Of a stretch of DNA of 64,000 nucleotides, positions 24,301-33,928 are shown piece by piece. A model generated the notes under the pieces. The model worked only from the letters and a program-made list of their open reading frames with translations. It was not told the origin of the DNA and did not search any database. The position numbers and the translations under genes were made by a program. The DNA lies in contig JAEMWC010000210.1 in the NCBI GenBank assembly GCA_016490735.1, positions 596,001-660,000 of the forward strand. The letters are read 5' to 3'. The number at the start of each line of letters is the position of its first letter. The stretch's first letter is position 1. This DNA is from Pachyseris speciosa. Its lineage: Eukaryota > Cnidaria > Anthozoa > Scleractinia > Pachyseridae.

Positions 24301-24356
24301 GGAGACGCATGAACCAATTGTTTATTTTACCAACAGGCAGTAAAACTATAAAGGAT
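21333..24356. other. Non-coding middle of the Harbinger element
   Basis: Separates the two Harbinger genes. AT-rich, with an imperfect palindrome at about 22687-22772 (aaaatctgagactgaggcc against its inverted partner) and a cluster of ggcaaa/atggcaaattcg words at 22930-23160. Nothing coding is recognised; short open frames such as 21514-21732 and 22673-22906 have no family signature. It may include UTRs of both genes. Confidence 0.45.
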
Positions 24357-26083
24357 TTAGAAAAATGTGTTGCAAATGTGATCTCGTAGTAACCTGCCTT
24401 GATCAGGTCCATGATATGGAACAAGCTCAGGCTGGTCATCATCAAAAGGATCATCATCAATATTATCATTGAGTATAATGGAAATGTTGTGCAGTACTGC
24501 ACAAGCACCAATGAGAGGGCACACCTTTTCAGGCTTCATGCGGCACTCTGGATGAAGTAAGTGGAAGCGCCGCTTCCATCGACCAAAGGTTTGTTCAATG
24601 GCCACTCTTGTCTTGCAATGGGCCTTGTTAAATGCCTCCTGTTTTGCAGTTGCAGTATTTTTGTATGGCGTCATAAGAAAGGACTTGCACGGATAACCAC
24701 TGTCACCCAGTAGATAGCCATCTTCAAATGTATGGTTGGTTTCGAGCCTTTCATGTATTAATGAATTTGAGAAAACAAAACTGTCATGTGTGGAGCCAGG
24801 CCACTTGGCAACCACATTGGTGAAGAGACCTACAGTTAAATATGACAAAGAATGCAAATTAAAAATGAAGTATTTGATGAGAGATGCAAGGTTTTACATA
24901 CAGAATTAAAAATAAATCCAAAGTTTACCATTGGAAAGAGTGCTGATTAGGAAAATATGTTCCCTCCCATGTACCTCTCAACTGTATGAGTGTGCTTTTA
25001 GGAAAATCAAAATATTAATTTAAATTTTATTTTTTTTAATTTATCAAAAAAAAGAACTATTAAATAAAGAAATCATACTATACTGCTATTAAACTAAGAA
25101 TTTCTAATTTGTGAGAAGCTATTGCTTCCTGCATATCCATGACATGTAACAACAACAAAATTAAGTACAACAATAGCTTAAGTTCTTAAACTTGATTATA
25201 TTTTTGTTTATTTATAGAAAATTTAACAATAGTTGTAGGCCTATCGAGAAAAAGCCCAGTTTCCGCTGAAATTAGAGTATAAAATCATTCACTTTGAAAC
25301 TTTTCTATAGAGTCAGTGACAGTTTTGTCCGTTTGGTCGAGTGCAGCTCGTGACAGTTCACCTATTTCTGCCATTTTTGTTGTTGACTGAAGCTTGCGTG
25401 ACTCTGCTAAATAATATGATGATAACAATAACAAAAATAAAAGAATTTAGATGTACTGTTATCCTGTGTGAAGTACACGCTATTTTAAATTAGGAAATAA
25501 GTTTCAGTAAATAAATGTCAACAATTAAACCCAGTTCCTTACCTTTGTGATCACAAATCGCTTGAACGTTGATCGAATGAAACCCTTTCCGGTTCACAAA
25601 ATCGCTCTCGTGAGCACTTGGACCTTGAATATGTATATGCGTTCCATCGATGCAGCCAATAACACCCGGAAAGCCTCCCTTTTCAAAAAAGCCTTGTTTT
25701 ACCTCTTGCATTTCAGCGGCTGTTGATGGCCATCGTATGAACTCATGCTGCTTTCGAGTAAGTGCTGTTGACACCCTGCTGATGATTCTCGAAACAGTGC
25801 ATTTCGGAATGCCACCGACTGTGTCACCTACCACCTCCAAAAAACTACCACTTGCAAAAAAACGAAGGGCAATAAGAACCTGTTCCTGGGGTTTCAATGC
25901 ACGGTTTCTTCCGGTTGGTCTTTCGAGATCGGCAGCAAGCGTGTCCGTGATTGAATGGAATTACGCGAAAATCTGTAGCGTGACAACCTCGGCTTCAGAG
26001 AATCCGTCGAGCAAGTTGCCATTGAGGTTAAAAATTCTTTTACGCCTAGGTACAACACCGCAAAAAAGCAAATCAACTGCCAT
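24357..26083 (-). pseudogene. HARBI1-like Harbinger transposase
   Basis: Exon 1 (26083-25543, - strand) starts MAVDLLFCGVVPRRKRIF, then [33 protein letters not shown] and [13 protein letters not shown] (first Asp). A GT-AG intron (25542-24830) joins in frame to exon 2 (24829-24357): VAKWPGSTHDSFVF (second Asp), GYLLGDSGYPCKSFL, CKTRVAIEQTFGRWKRRF (Glu) and a C-terminal acidic end. Around 25950-26010 the frame shifts twice, between [17 protein letters not shown] and [13 protein letters not shown]. All three catalytic acids and the helix-turn-helix remain, so only those one or two indels stand between this copy and an intact gene. Length fits HARBI1-type proteins. Confidence 0.85.
24830..25542 (-). 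other. Intron of the Harbinger transposase gene
   Basis: On the - strand it opens with gtaagg after CDHKG and closes with ctgtag before LFTNVV. AT-rich, no coding content. Confidence 0.7.
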
Positions 26084-26988
26084 GTTGTTTCAATGATTTT
26101 GCAACACACGTCATCTTACCCGATGGTTAACAAGTTAACACTCGTAGCAAGGTACGTTAAATTTAATGCATGGTTAGAAGAAATTTAACCCATGGTTAAC
26201 ACTAACCGGCGTTCGAGCAGCCGAAACTAACCTTTGGTTAATTTTTAACCATTGGTTAGGGGGGTTTAACCATTGGTTAAGAGTTAAGCATCTTTCGAGC
26301 AACCGGGGCCAGATTCCTATCTTCAGTTTACAGCCAGTGGAGAAATCAAAATAAAGAGTAACCATGATTATTGCTATCAAGTGCAAACACAGATTTTGGT
26401 GAAGCATGCAGATGTTGGATATTTCTGTGTTAAAACTGTAGCCCCATCAACAATATACACATTCAGGAAATTCCATTTGACCCAATGTTAATGGAAAAAG
26501 TCATTGACAAGGCAAGCGTCTTTTTTAAATAGATTATTGTTCCTGAATTACTGCCTGGTGAACTGAGAAAAAAATGGAATCAACAGAACTTTCATACGCA
26601 GTCACTTCAAATGATTCAGAAACAGCGATGACAATGGCGTCTTCTGCTGACAATTATGTGTGCCATATCTGCCACAGAGAGGGCATTGAGGAGTCTACCA
26701 ACTTCAATGAAATGAGTGTCTGTTGTGACTTTTGTTAAGAGTGGTTTCACTGGCTGTGTGTTGGTCTTAAGAGGACTGAAACTGTCGTTAAGAGATGGCA
26801 GTTAAAATGGAATTGTCCCTTTTGTTAAAAGAATACAAACAAAGAGGCAGTTACATTTTAACTGTTTTCTGGTCAGGGCAGTTTCAGACATTTGTTGTTT
26901 GATTTCCAAAAACCAGAGGGTTCCTGGCAAAAATTACCCCCTCCCCCCCTTTTTAGGACAATGTCATGACTAAATTACCTACTATTAC

Positions 26989-27511
26989 CTATCTGCATTC
27001 AAGTGGCACTATTGGGGGCTTGAAGTTAACAAGAGCAGCAGTTACAGTCACTGTGTGGTCAAACATGTCAAGAGGTAGTTCAGCTTTCATAATAAAGAAA
27101 TCTTTGATACGACCAAGGACATACTCCACATGGATTCTTGCATTGGCCACTTGTTTTGTGCCCTGATCGTCTGTTGTTGAAAATTGTTTCTTTGCCTTCA
27201 AAAATGGGGGGACAAGAAGTTTGTCACCTTTATGAAGGAGTAATTCTTGTATATTAAAACCCATATCAGCCAATAGTGTCTCTCCAGGAGAAAATAAGTC
27301 AACTATTACAAATCTTCTCCTTGTCACTCATTGAGCCTCCTGTTGTTTTTGAAACAAAAGATACGGTTCCAGCTGGGGTGCAGGCAACCAACACCTTGGC
27401 AGTAAGCCTTCCTTTGTAGGATGAATAGATCTGGCTGTTTGCTTTAGCCAGCGAAGGTCTTTGAATGTTTACCTCAGTACAGTCAATTATTGCCCTTACA
27501 TTATTGTACTT
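26989..27511 (-). pseudogene. DDE_4 transposase C-terminal part, left palindrome arm
   Basis: Read on the - strand from 27511: RAIIDCTEVNIQRPSLAKA (first Asp), KVLVACTPAGTVSFVSK, then a frame change near 27325 and VDLFSPGETLLADMGFNI (second Asp) and NARIHVEYVLGRIKDFF. In the other arm the last motif reads VERVIGRI, so the catalytic-region Arg-Val is changed here. Ends in a stop at 26989. Inverted copy of 28061-28591. Confidence 0.85.
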
Positions 27512-27543
27512 GCTTCACACTGGTTTGAAATCATATTCATTAT

Positions 27544-27707
27544 CAAGGGCGTAGCGAAGGGGGGGTCCTGGGGTGCCCTGGGGTGACCCCCCTTTTAAGC
27601 CTCTTTTTAAGCAAACAACCTACAATATTCAGGTGGCAATCTGGTGAGTACCCTGTTTGACACAGTGTGACCCCCTCCCCCTTTGAAAAATCCTGGCAAC
27701 GCCGCTG
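27544..27707. mobile_element. hAT-like MITE with 8-base target duplication
   Basis: 164 bases between two copies of TTCATTAT (27536-27543 and 27708-27715). Ends are CAAGGGCGTAGCG and, inverted, CAGCGGCGTTGCC. It lies in the unique centre of the ISL2EU palindrome and interrupts the N-terminal coding part of its transposase. The duplication length and ends fit hAT elements. Confidence 0.85.
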
Positions 27708-27715
27708 TTCATTAT

Positions 27716-28591
27716 TCTGTTGGATTTTCAACTTGGTAAAACCTAAGTTTCCTCATATGCAGTATTATCGAGGAAAGAAAATCTCAAAGTGTAAAATGTT
27801 ATCTACCGAAAAAAAAAAAAAAAAAAACCAGAAGCCTGGACCAAAGCACCCTCTTCGCCTTGAAAATGAACTGCTGATTTGTTCTAATGAAATGTGAAAC
27901 TCTAACAGAACAGCTTCTGGCACACCTGTTTGGAAGCTCTGTAAGTGTCATTTCACAGGTGTTGTCAACCTGGTTGCCGCTTCTGGCTGTTGAACTAAGT
28001 CCCCTAATGTACTGGCCAAAACAAGAGGAATTGCTCCTCTACTATCCTCACTGTTTTAAGAAGTACAATAATGTAAGGGCAATAATTGACTGTACTGAGG
28101 TAAACATTCAAAGACCTTCGCTGGCTAAAGCAAACAGCCAGATCTATTCATTCTACAAAGGAAGGCTTACTGCCAAGGTGTTGGTTGCCTGCTCCCCAGA
28201 TGGAACCGTATCTTTTGTTTCAAAAGCAGCAGGGGGCTCAATGTGTGACAAGGAGTTAGTAAAAACATCTGTAATTGTTGACTTATTTTCTCCTGGAGAC
28301 ACACTATTAGCCGATATGGGTTTTCATATACAAGAATTACTCCTTCATAAAGGTGACAAACTTCTTATCCCCCCATTTTTGAAGGCAAAGAAACAATTTT
28401 CAACAACAGACGATCAGGGCACAAAACAAGTGGCCAATGCAAGAATCCATGTGGAGCGGGTCATTGGTCGTATCAAAGATTTCTTTATTATGAAAGCTGA
28501 ACTACCTCTTGACATGCTTGACCACACAGTGACTGTAACTGCTGTTCTTGTTAACTTCAAGCCCCCAATAGTGCCACTTGAATGCAGATAG
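27716..28591 (+). pseudogene. DDE_4 transposase of the right palindrome arm (longest copy)
   Basis: Open from 27887 to 28591 in one frame: LTEQLLAHLFGSSVSVISQV (helix-turn-helix), YWPKQEELLLYYPHCFKKY, RAIIDCTEVNIQRPSLAKA (first Asp), VLVACSPDGTVSFVSKAAGG, VDLFSPGDTLLADMGFHI (second Asp), FLKAKKQFSTTDDQGTKQVA and [19 protein letters not shown] (Glu), stop after PPIVPLECR. Upstream (27820-27886) KPGPKHPLRLENELL continues the same protein in another frame after a run of 18 A. The THAP domain is missing. Catalytic residues D-D-E are all present, so this is a nearly intact catalytic core lacking its DNA-binding head. Confidence 0.85.
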
Positions 28592-28764
28592 GTAATAGTA
28601 GGAATTTAGTCATGAAGTTGTCCTAAATAAGGGGAGGGGGGTAATTTTTGCCAGGAACCCTCTGGTTTTAGTCTTGCAGTTGTATGGAAATCAAACAACA
28701 AATGTCTGAAACTGCCCTGACCAGAAAACAGTTAAAATGTAACTGCCCCTTTGTTTGTATTCTT

Positions 28765-29485
28765 TTAACAAAAGGGACAATTCCATTTTAACTGCCATGT
28801 CTTAAGGGCAGTTTCAGTCCTCTTAAGACCAACACACAGCCAGTGAAACCACTCTTTACAAAAGTCACAACAGACGCTCATTTCATTGAAGTTGGTAGAC
28901 TCCTCAATGCCCTCTCTGTGGCAGACATGGCACACAATTGTCAGCAGAAGATGCCATTGTCATCGCTGTTGCTGAATCATTTGAAGTGACTGCATATGAA
29001 AGTTCTGTTGATTCCATTTTTTTCTCAGTTCACCAGGCAGTAATTCAGGAACAATAATCTATTTAAAAAAGACGCTTGCCTTGTCAATGACTTTTTCCAT
29101 TAACATTGGGTCAAATGGAATTTCCTGAATGTGTATATTGTTGATAGGGCTACAGTTTTAACACAGAAATATCCAACATCTGCATGCTTCACCAAAATCT
29201 GTGTTTGCACTTGATAGCAATAATCATGGTTACTGTAAACTGAAGATAGGAATCTGGTTGTTTGGCAAACTCAAATATGTACAGGTTTCTATGAGTAAAT
29301 GGGTTTTTGACCTCAAGTGGTGACCTCAAATTTTACACTTATTTTTGTCAAAGTAGTTTTTTTTAACAACTTCGAATCGGTGCTGTTCTATTCTGATCAC
29401 TACTTGAAACTTCTCGAGCCAGAAGAAAAGCTCGTAATTCCGAATCGTTCCAACTTCCGAACTTCTTTGAATCATCGTCCACCAT
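28765..29485 (-). pseudogene. SAP-YqaJ-PHD gene of the right palindrome arm, PHD intact
   Basis: On the - strand, ATG at 29485 gives MVDDDSKKFGSWNDSELRAF, LLAREVSSSDQNRTAPIRSC, then stops where the left arm has them too, then LEVKNPFTHRNL and YQVQTQ-type YqaJ sequence. The C-terminal PHD finger is unbroken here: VCHVCHREG, MSVCCDFCKEWFHWLCVGLK and LKWNCPFC, then a stop at 28765-28767. The left arm has a stop in the same finger. Several intervening frame changes remain, so a full protein is not made. Confidence 0.78.
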
Positions 29486-29597
29486 CTTGATTCTGGACTG
29501 TCCCCAAACCTGCCCATAGTGCAATGCGATGATCCCAAAGTGCAATGGGCTCGAACTATCCGCGAAACAGGTTATGGCTTCCCAAGCTTAAGCTCTC

Positions 29598-30362
29598 ACG
29601 TCATTGCTGGATGACAAACTAGCCATCACTTTTTCTGCTAGAAATTATAGTAAGATTAATTGCGTGATAAATCCTCTTTCCTAGGAGGCGAGTTCAGAAA
29701 ATGACGTCACGTCAAAATCGTTTTGCGAATCGCCGCATTCATCACATGCTCTCTGGAACATAATTTAGTAATGGCGGACACACTAAACAATCACTATGTC
29801 GTTTATCAAGACATCATTCGAAGGTTATCAAAGATGAGGTAAACCGAGGCGAAGCAAAGCTACCACTGAACAAGACGTGACGTCAACACTTGCAACTTAA
29901 GAGTCATCAAAGATAAATTACCAACCGTTCTCATCCTCACAACTTCAATCTCATATCTACTTTTAAGAGCGTATTTGTATCGCTGTAAACAGTTCCTACT
30001 ACTGTGTAAGGTGATTAGACCCAACCCTTTCTAAAATGGTAACTGAATCACTCTTAAGCTAAACTTCATGTGCGACCACAAAGATGGTCGATTAGCGGCA
30101 AACGTCAAAGAACTAAAGCGCAATCTAAAGCATGTGAAAAAGTAGGCTTTATCTTCGGCTAGCCAATCATTTGCGAGCTCAAAAATTACTGCCTTCTGCG
30201 GGTGATTATTGTTGCCGCTGGCAAACGCAAAAATGTCTGATCCGCTTCAACAGAGGTAAGGAAACAAATTTGAAAAATTTCAGCTTCAATTTTAGAACAA
30301 AAATTCATCGAACGTCTTGGAAGGCTTGCACAATAGGAGTAAGGGGGATAACAAAAAGATGA
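29598..30362. other. Non-coding stretch before the second Harbinger
   Basis: No coding sequence recognised. Contains several cacgtca/tgacgtc words (29705-29715, 29878-29885). Probably includes the left terminus of the Harbinger relic that follows, but I could not locate terminal repeats. Confidence 0.4.
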
Positions 30363-30557
30363 ATGGTGATAACCACAAGAAACCAAAGAGCAAAAAGAGT
30401 CAAGAAATGTGGTGAAACGTTTTCGAAGGAGAGCATATCTCACGACAAAGAGATGATGGAGCAAGTAATGGCACGTGAAAAGGAAATGCAAACTACAGAA
30501 CATGCTCTCATGCAAGAATTTATGGGGTCATTAACTGAACTCCTGAAAAAGAACTAA
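30363..30557 (+). pseudogene. C-terminal part of a Harbinger Myb-type partner (tentative)
   Basis: A 64-codon frame ending KEMQTTEHALMQEFMGSLTE, LLKKN, stop. Basic N-terminal half and a Glu/Met/Leu-rich helix, as at the C-terminus of Harbinger accessory proteins. It lies 214 bases from the end of a HARBI1-type transposase gene on the other strand, the usual convergent arrangement. No Myb motif remains, so the call rests on position and composition. Confidence 0.4.
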
Positions 30558-30770
30558 ATTAAGAACTATATAGTTTGAGGGTTTTTTTTTGAAATGATCA
30601 TATATAAAGCTAAGAGAGAATTGCGGCTAAAAAACTGTTGTTGGTTACTCATAAAATCATTCTTTTGTTAGCAAAATTCTTTCACCGATTGCACCATAAT
30701 TATGTAACAAAAACTCAAGATTATCCCGAGGTAGTTTTCAGTAACTCAAATTAACAAATGTTTAGGCTCC

Positions 30771-31748
30771 TTACAGAAGATCTCTAATTGCATCTCGGAT
30801 CCTCTTCCCTTTGTCGTTTCGTCCATGAGCAAAGAGGGCAGGCGCTGATAAGGGAACACCTCCTACATTTGGTGGATCATCTGGGTGATAGCCCATGTCC
30901 CCGCAAATGTTGTGTAATACACAATAAGCGATAAACGTTTTGCTAGCTTTTCGCAGATTTTCCTCCAAGCGTTTATTTAGACAACGCCAGCGCCCTTGCA
31001 GTTCTCCAATAGCCTGCTCCACTTTTACCCTTGTCTTGCAGTGACATTGGTTAAATTTCCGCTCAGGAGCACCAGTGAGGGCATTTTCTGGATATGGCTT
31101 CAATAGGGTTTTGACAGTGGATATGCTGCATCACCAAGTAACAGGGGCGGGACTTGGTACCTCCCAATTAATCGGGTGGGCTGTGTTACGATTTCACCCC
31201 TCTCGATTATTTCAGAGCGCCTGCTGTATCTAAAGACACGAGCATCATGCATGCTGCCGGGGGATCCAACGCTTTTCTCCAAGAACTTTCCATTTACATC
31301 CACCATAGCTTGGCTAGCTATGCTACAAAAGCGTTTTTGATTAAAGTAGTCCTCCCGGGCCTTCCTTGGCCTTTTGATAGCTATACGAGTGCTATCTATC
31401 GCCCCGACGACCTCCGGAAAACCAGCAATTTCTTCAAAAGCATCCATGTGTTGCTGTATATCATTTTGCGCTGTAGGGAAATGAATTATACTGGGTGATA
31501 TATGAATTAGGGCTCTTCTGACCTCATCCACTATTTCTATCGTGGTGGTTTTTTTCCTCAGGCAGACTGCAACCCAGTGTCTAGTTGCAAGGCGCCAAAG
31601 AGCAACAGCGTATAGTGTCATCTTTCAAACTCCCAGATGACGCCTCCATTCGTCACCAAGATCCCCTGAACGATCATCAAGTAATGTCTCAAACCAGCGC
31701 CAGGGACGTGGAATAAGCCACATTTTACACTCCGATGAGTCTGATGAA
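30771..31748 (-). pseudogene. HARBI1-like transposase, second family
   Basis: On the - strand from about 31748: MWLIPRPWRWFETLLDD, an in-frame TGA, MTLYAVALWRLATRHWV, then VGAIDSTRIAIKRPRKARED (first Asp), VGSPGSMHDARVFRYSRR (second Asp), LLLGDAAYPLS and, after a frameshift at about 31102, KPYPENAL and CKTRVKVEQAIGELQGRW (Glu). The C-terminal part IAYCVLHNICGDMG follows to the stop at 30771. The first part is shorter than in HARBI1 because sequence between the N-terminus and RLATRHW is missing. One stop and one frameshift make it inactive. It differs clearly from the transposase at 24357-26083, so two Harbinger lineages are present. Confidence 0.85.
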
Positions 31749-31971
31749 AGTAAGGCGAACAAGGAACATAGTCTACATTGTCGGCTCAGTGCTGGCCCAG
31801 ACGTATGTTAATTGCAAAGGCTGCCAGGAAGGTTGTTGCATGCTGTCAGCCTGTGGCAGCTTGGACATGTCATACTGACGAGCAGTTTGCTAAATTGTGA
31901 TTATAAATAGCGCCTCCTGGAAGGGTGATTATCAAAAGTTAATCACGATTAGCTATCTAGTGCGACCACAG

Positions 31972-32840
31972 CCAATGATGACACCAATACCTACATCACA
32001 TTAAGCGAAGATTCCACCAAAAAAGTGAAAGCTAAGATCAACATACTTAAACAACTCCAAAAACATTCCAAAATGGTACGGCCTTCATAATATCCATAAG
32101 AAAGATGCTGCTATGAGACCAACTGTTTCTAGAATTGGAAGTGTACTCAATCAAACTGGAAAATATCCAGCACAAGTTATCGTCCCTAGTAGTCAGACAG
32201 TGATCGCCACATCAGGGACAATGTTGACTTGGAGAACAAAATTCAAGACTTACACCTACACTGTACCCTCTGGTTAAAAAGGTTGGTCGATGTGGCAGCC
32301 TTGTTCACGTCTATTCCAGTTGAGAAAGCGTTCCCAGTCATACAGGACCCTTTGAACGCAGACTCTAAACTTGAAGATTGAACAAATCTGACGGTGGTTC
32401 AAGTGATCAACCAGCTGCAGTTATCTCTGCATAGCACTTATTTCACATTTTATGGAAATCTTTACCGGCAAAACCAAGAAGCGGCCATGGGATCCCCAGT
32501 ATAACCTATCATGGCTAATATTTACATATTATATTAAGATTCTTAATATAATATGTAATAGGTAACACGCTTTGTAAATGTAAGGCACTGTTAAATATAT
32601 TCTATATGCGTAACGACCACTTGTAAAGTTTTACTCATGTTGTTTATTTTTATTTATTTAAATTGTTTACAGAAATAAAATTTTGAATAGAGAAAAAAAA
32701 AGGCTAATATTCTCATGAAGACGTTTGATGAAATAGCTACGCAATCAGCTGTCAACCCACCATCCTTCAGTCACTCTTATTCCATTAGACCTCCAGACCG
32801 AAGAGATATAGTTAGTACTTAGATGCAACCCTTTACTTGT
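31972..32840 (+). pseudogene. Penelope-like element reverse transcriptase, heavily decayed
   Basis: Fragments in several frames: TLSEDSTKKVKAKINIL, KWYGLHNIHKKDAAMRPTVS (compare the Penelope signature GLPKIHK..PLRPIVS), DVAALFTSIPVEKAF (catalytic Asp motif), STYFTFYGNLYRQNQEAAMG and PIMANIY, the box around AAMGSP. After a retroposed insert (32523-32701) it resumes ANILMKTFDEIATQS. The GIY-YIG endonuclease is not seen. Frameshifts and stops throughout. Confidence 0.78.
32523..32701 (+). mobile_element. Retroposed insert with poly-A tail and 10-base target duplication
   Basis: GGCTAATATT occurs at 32513-32522 and again at 32702-32711, and removing one copy plus the insert restores the Penelope reading. 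The insert ends aataaaattttgaatagag plus a run of A, so it was made by target-primed reverse transcription. Its first bases (32525-32557) form a perfect inverted repeat with 16-base arms. Source family unknown. Confidence 0.8.
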
Positions 32841-33021
32841 GAAAGTGTGCCACCTTCTGTATTCCCGCACTAGTTCACTTGTAACCATAGAACACCGATA
32901 GTCCATTTAAATCACCAATGTTATAGCAGCAACAAAACCGTTTCCTCATACCACGATTCACATTTTGTGATGAACAATTTTAAATGGTCATTGGCCCATA
33001 ACTACAAGCATGTATCCACAC

Positions 33022-33240
33022 TACAGTGTAACCTCGCCTTACGGCCACCCCCTTATTACAGTCACTTTTTTCGTTCCGATGAATGCAGCTACCCCATCAA
33101 TGTGGCCGACGGGCACATGGTGAAAACCCAACGAGTATAAACGTTCACAAATCCACCTCCTTCATATGGCCAATCAAACCAAATGTGTTTTCTTAGGGAC
33201 AGTGACAAATGTTAAGAAACAATAACGATGTCCTTTTCAA
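33022..33240. mobile_element. Pogo/Tigger-like terminal fragment
   Basis: Begins TACAGTGTAACCTCGCC followed by ttacggccacccccttatta, the characteristic left end of pogo/Tigger elements, which insert at TA. No right end or coding part seen. Confidence 0.5.
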
Positions 33241-33329
33241 CTGAGTTCGGGGCCTTTGCTTTCAAAAGGCTAGCATGTAGAGCAGGATGTTTATAGACTA
33301 GTTCAGTTGAAAAAAAGTTGGAAAAGTCT

Positions 33330-33556
33330 TATGGGTTCTTTTACGTGTTAAGTGTGGACGTGAAGCTCAACGGCTTAACATCACTGTCCCATGACACGAT
33401 CATCTGAGCTGAAGCAGATGTTGAGCACACATCAAGCATGATCTTACCAGTTATTTTAAGACCCTGGTTTGTGGTGCGGTCTGAGATTTGAGCCCGCAAC
33501 CTCCTCATCAGCAGTCTGGTGCTCTACCAACTGAGTCAACCGGGTTACATAGTTGT
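33330..33556 (-). mobile_element. tRNA-derived SINE
   Basis: On the - strand, 33545-33481 reads like a tRNA: TGACTCAGTTGGTAGAGC (A box) and GGGCTCAAATCTCAG (B box, consensus GGTTCGAATCC with changes), spaced as in RNA polymerase III promoters. A body of about 130 bases with cgtaaaagaacccat near its end follows, as in known anthozoan SINEs. The B box is degenerate and the acceptor stem does not pair well, so it is not a functional tRNA gene. Confidence 0.65.
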
Positions 33557-33815
33557 TCAGATCTCGGTTTATTGTTAGATCAGACTGGAGCCAGTAATCT
33601 AGAACATTAATCATGGCAAAAAGTTCTCAACTGTTCATGCTACAGTGATAAATTTTCCGCACTGGCCCTTAACTTTCCTGGTTGGTAGGCCCCAGTGCAT
33701 GATTGCAATAGTGAACGCCGTCTATATGCTTTCCAAGGCAAATTATTCTCAAAACCCGTTACCATCTAAAATGTGCCATTGATTGATTTGCATGTGATGT
33801 TTCATTTTCTCGCAG

Positions 33816-33889
33816 ACATTTGCAAGAGTAGTCAGGATTCAACATCTTCTTCCCCAGACGTTTTTGGGTCTATCAAAGTTGGAAGACTT
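33816..33889 (+). CDS. Leucine-rich-repeat exon 2, frame broken
   Basis: Bounded by ctcgcag and gtacgt. It encodes IQHLLPQTFLGLSKLEDL, an LRR, but the exon is 74 bases instead of 72. Two extra bases in the part after HLQE shift the frame, so splicing to the intact exons would not stay in register. Either a pseudo-exon or a sequencing error. Confidence 0.65.
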
Positions 33890-33928
33890 GTACGTTAGAA
33901 AATCATATAATCATTGATTTGCTTCCTT

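Larger units (their letters stand above)
18843..26308. mobile_element. PIF/Harbinger transposon, nested, with CCA target duplication
   Basis: Ends are GGGTCCGGCTGCTCGAAAG at the left and, inverted, CCCCGGTTGCTCGAAAG at the right. CCA at 18840-18842 and 26309-26311 is the probable 3-base duplication; the undisturbed site is seen in the other palindrome arm. It encodes the two proteins typical of the superfamily: a Myb/SANT-like protein (+ strand, 19096-21332) and a HARBI1-type transposase (- strand, 26083-24357). Both subterminal regions are dense in ttaaccaatggtta-type palindromes, likely binding sites for its own proteins. About 7.47 kb long, it is nearly complete, with only a few lesions. 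Confidence 0.88.
18612..26828 (+). pseudogene. SAP-YqaJ-PHD gene of the left palindrome arm, split by Harbinger
   Basis: Starts at 18612 with MADDDLKKFESWNDSELRAF and LLAREVSSSGQNKTALIRSC, a SAP-like DNA-binding start. After a stop cluster (probably an internal deletion) it resumes SPLEVKNPFTHRNLPIFEFA up to 18842. Harbinger is inserted here. From 26309 it continues SYLQFTASGEIKIKSNHDYC, then YQVQTQILVKHADVGYFCV (YqaJ C-terminal part), and after frame changes NYVCHICHREG and WFHWLCVGLK of a PHD finger, ending WNCPFC and a stop at 26826-26828. A TAA replaces the Lys codon after DFC in the PHD finger. The reading across the two Harbinger ends is in frame, which proves that Harbinger arrived later. 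Confidence 0.8.
18501..29597. mobile_element. Palindromic ISL2EU-type element, split by a Harbinger insertion
   Basis: The right arm (28061-29597, about 1.54 kb) is the inverted copy of the left arm, which is split in two (18501-18842 and 26312-27511). Each arm carries the 3' part of a DDE_4 transposase pointing outward and, convergent with it, a shortened SAP-YqaJ-PHD gene starting near the outer end. Both arms share the same internal deletion in that gene. The unique centre (27512-28060) holds the N-terminal part of one transposase and a hAT-like MITE. Outer ends start gagagcttaagcttgggaag. No convincing target duplication is visible. It is either a long-inverted-repeat derivative able to be mobilised in trans or a local inverted duplication. 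Confidence 0.8.

Noticed and set aside
26989..28591. Two independent transposase genes
   Set aside because: They are inverted copies inside one palindrome with shared flanks and shared deletions, so they are arms of one element.
29705..29885. Possible CRE-type promoter (tgacgtca words)
   Set aside because: A few scattered words without a gene start nearby; not enough to call a regulatory site.
33481..33545. tRNA gene candidate (- strand)
   Set aside because: A and B boxes are present, but the B box is altered, the acceptor stem does not pair and a SINE body follows; a tRNA-derived SINE explains it better.
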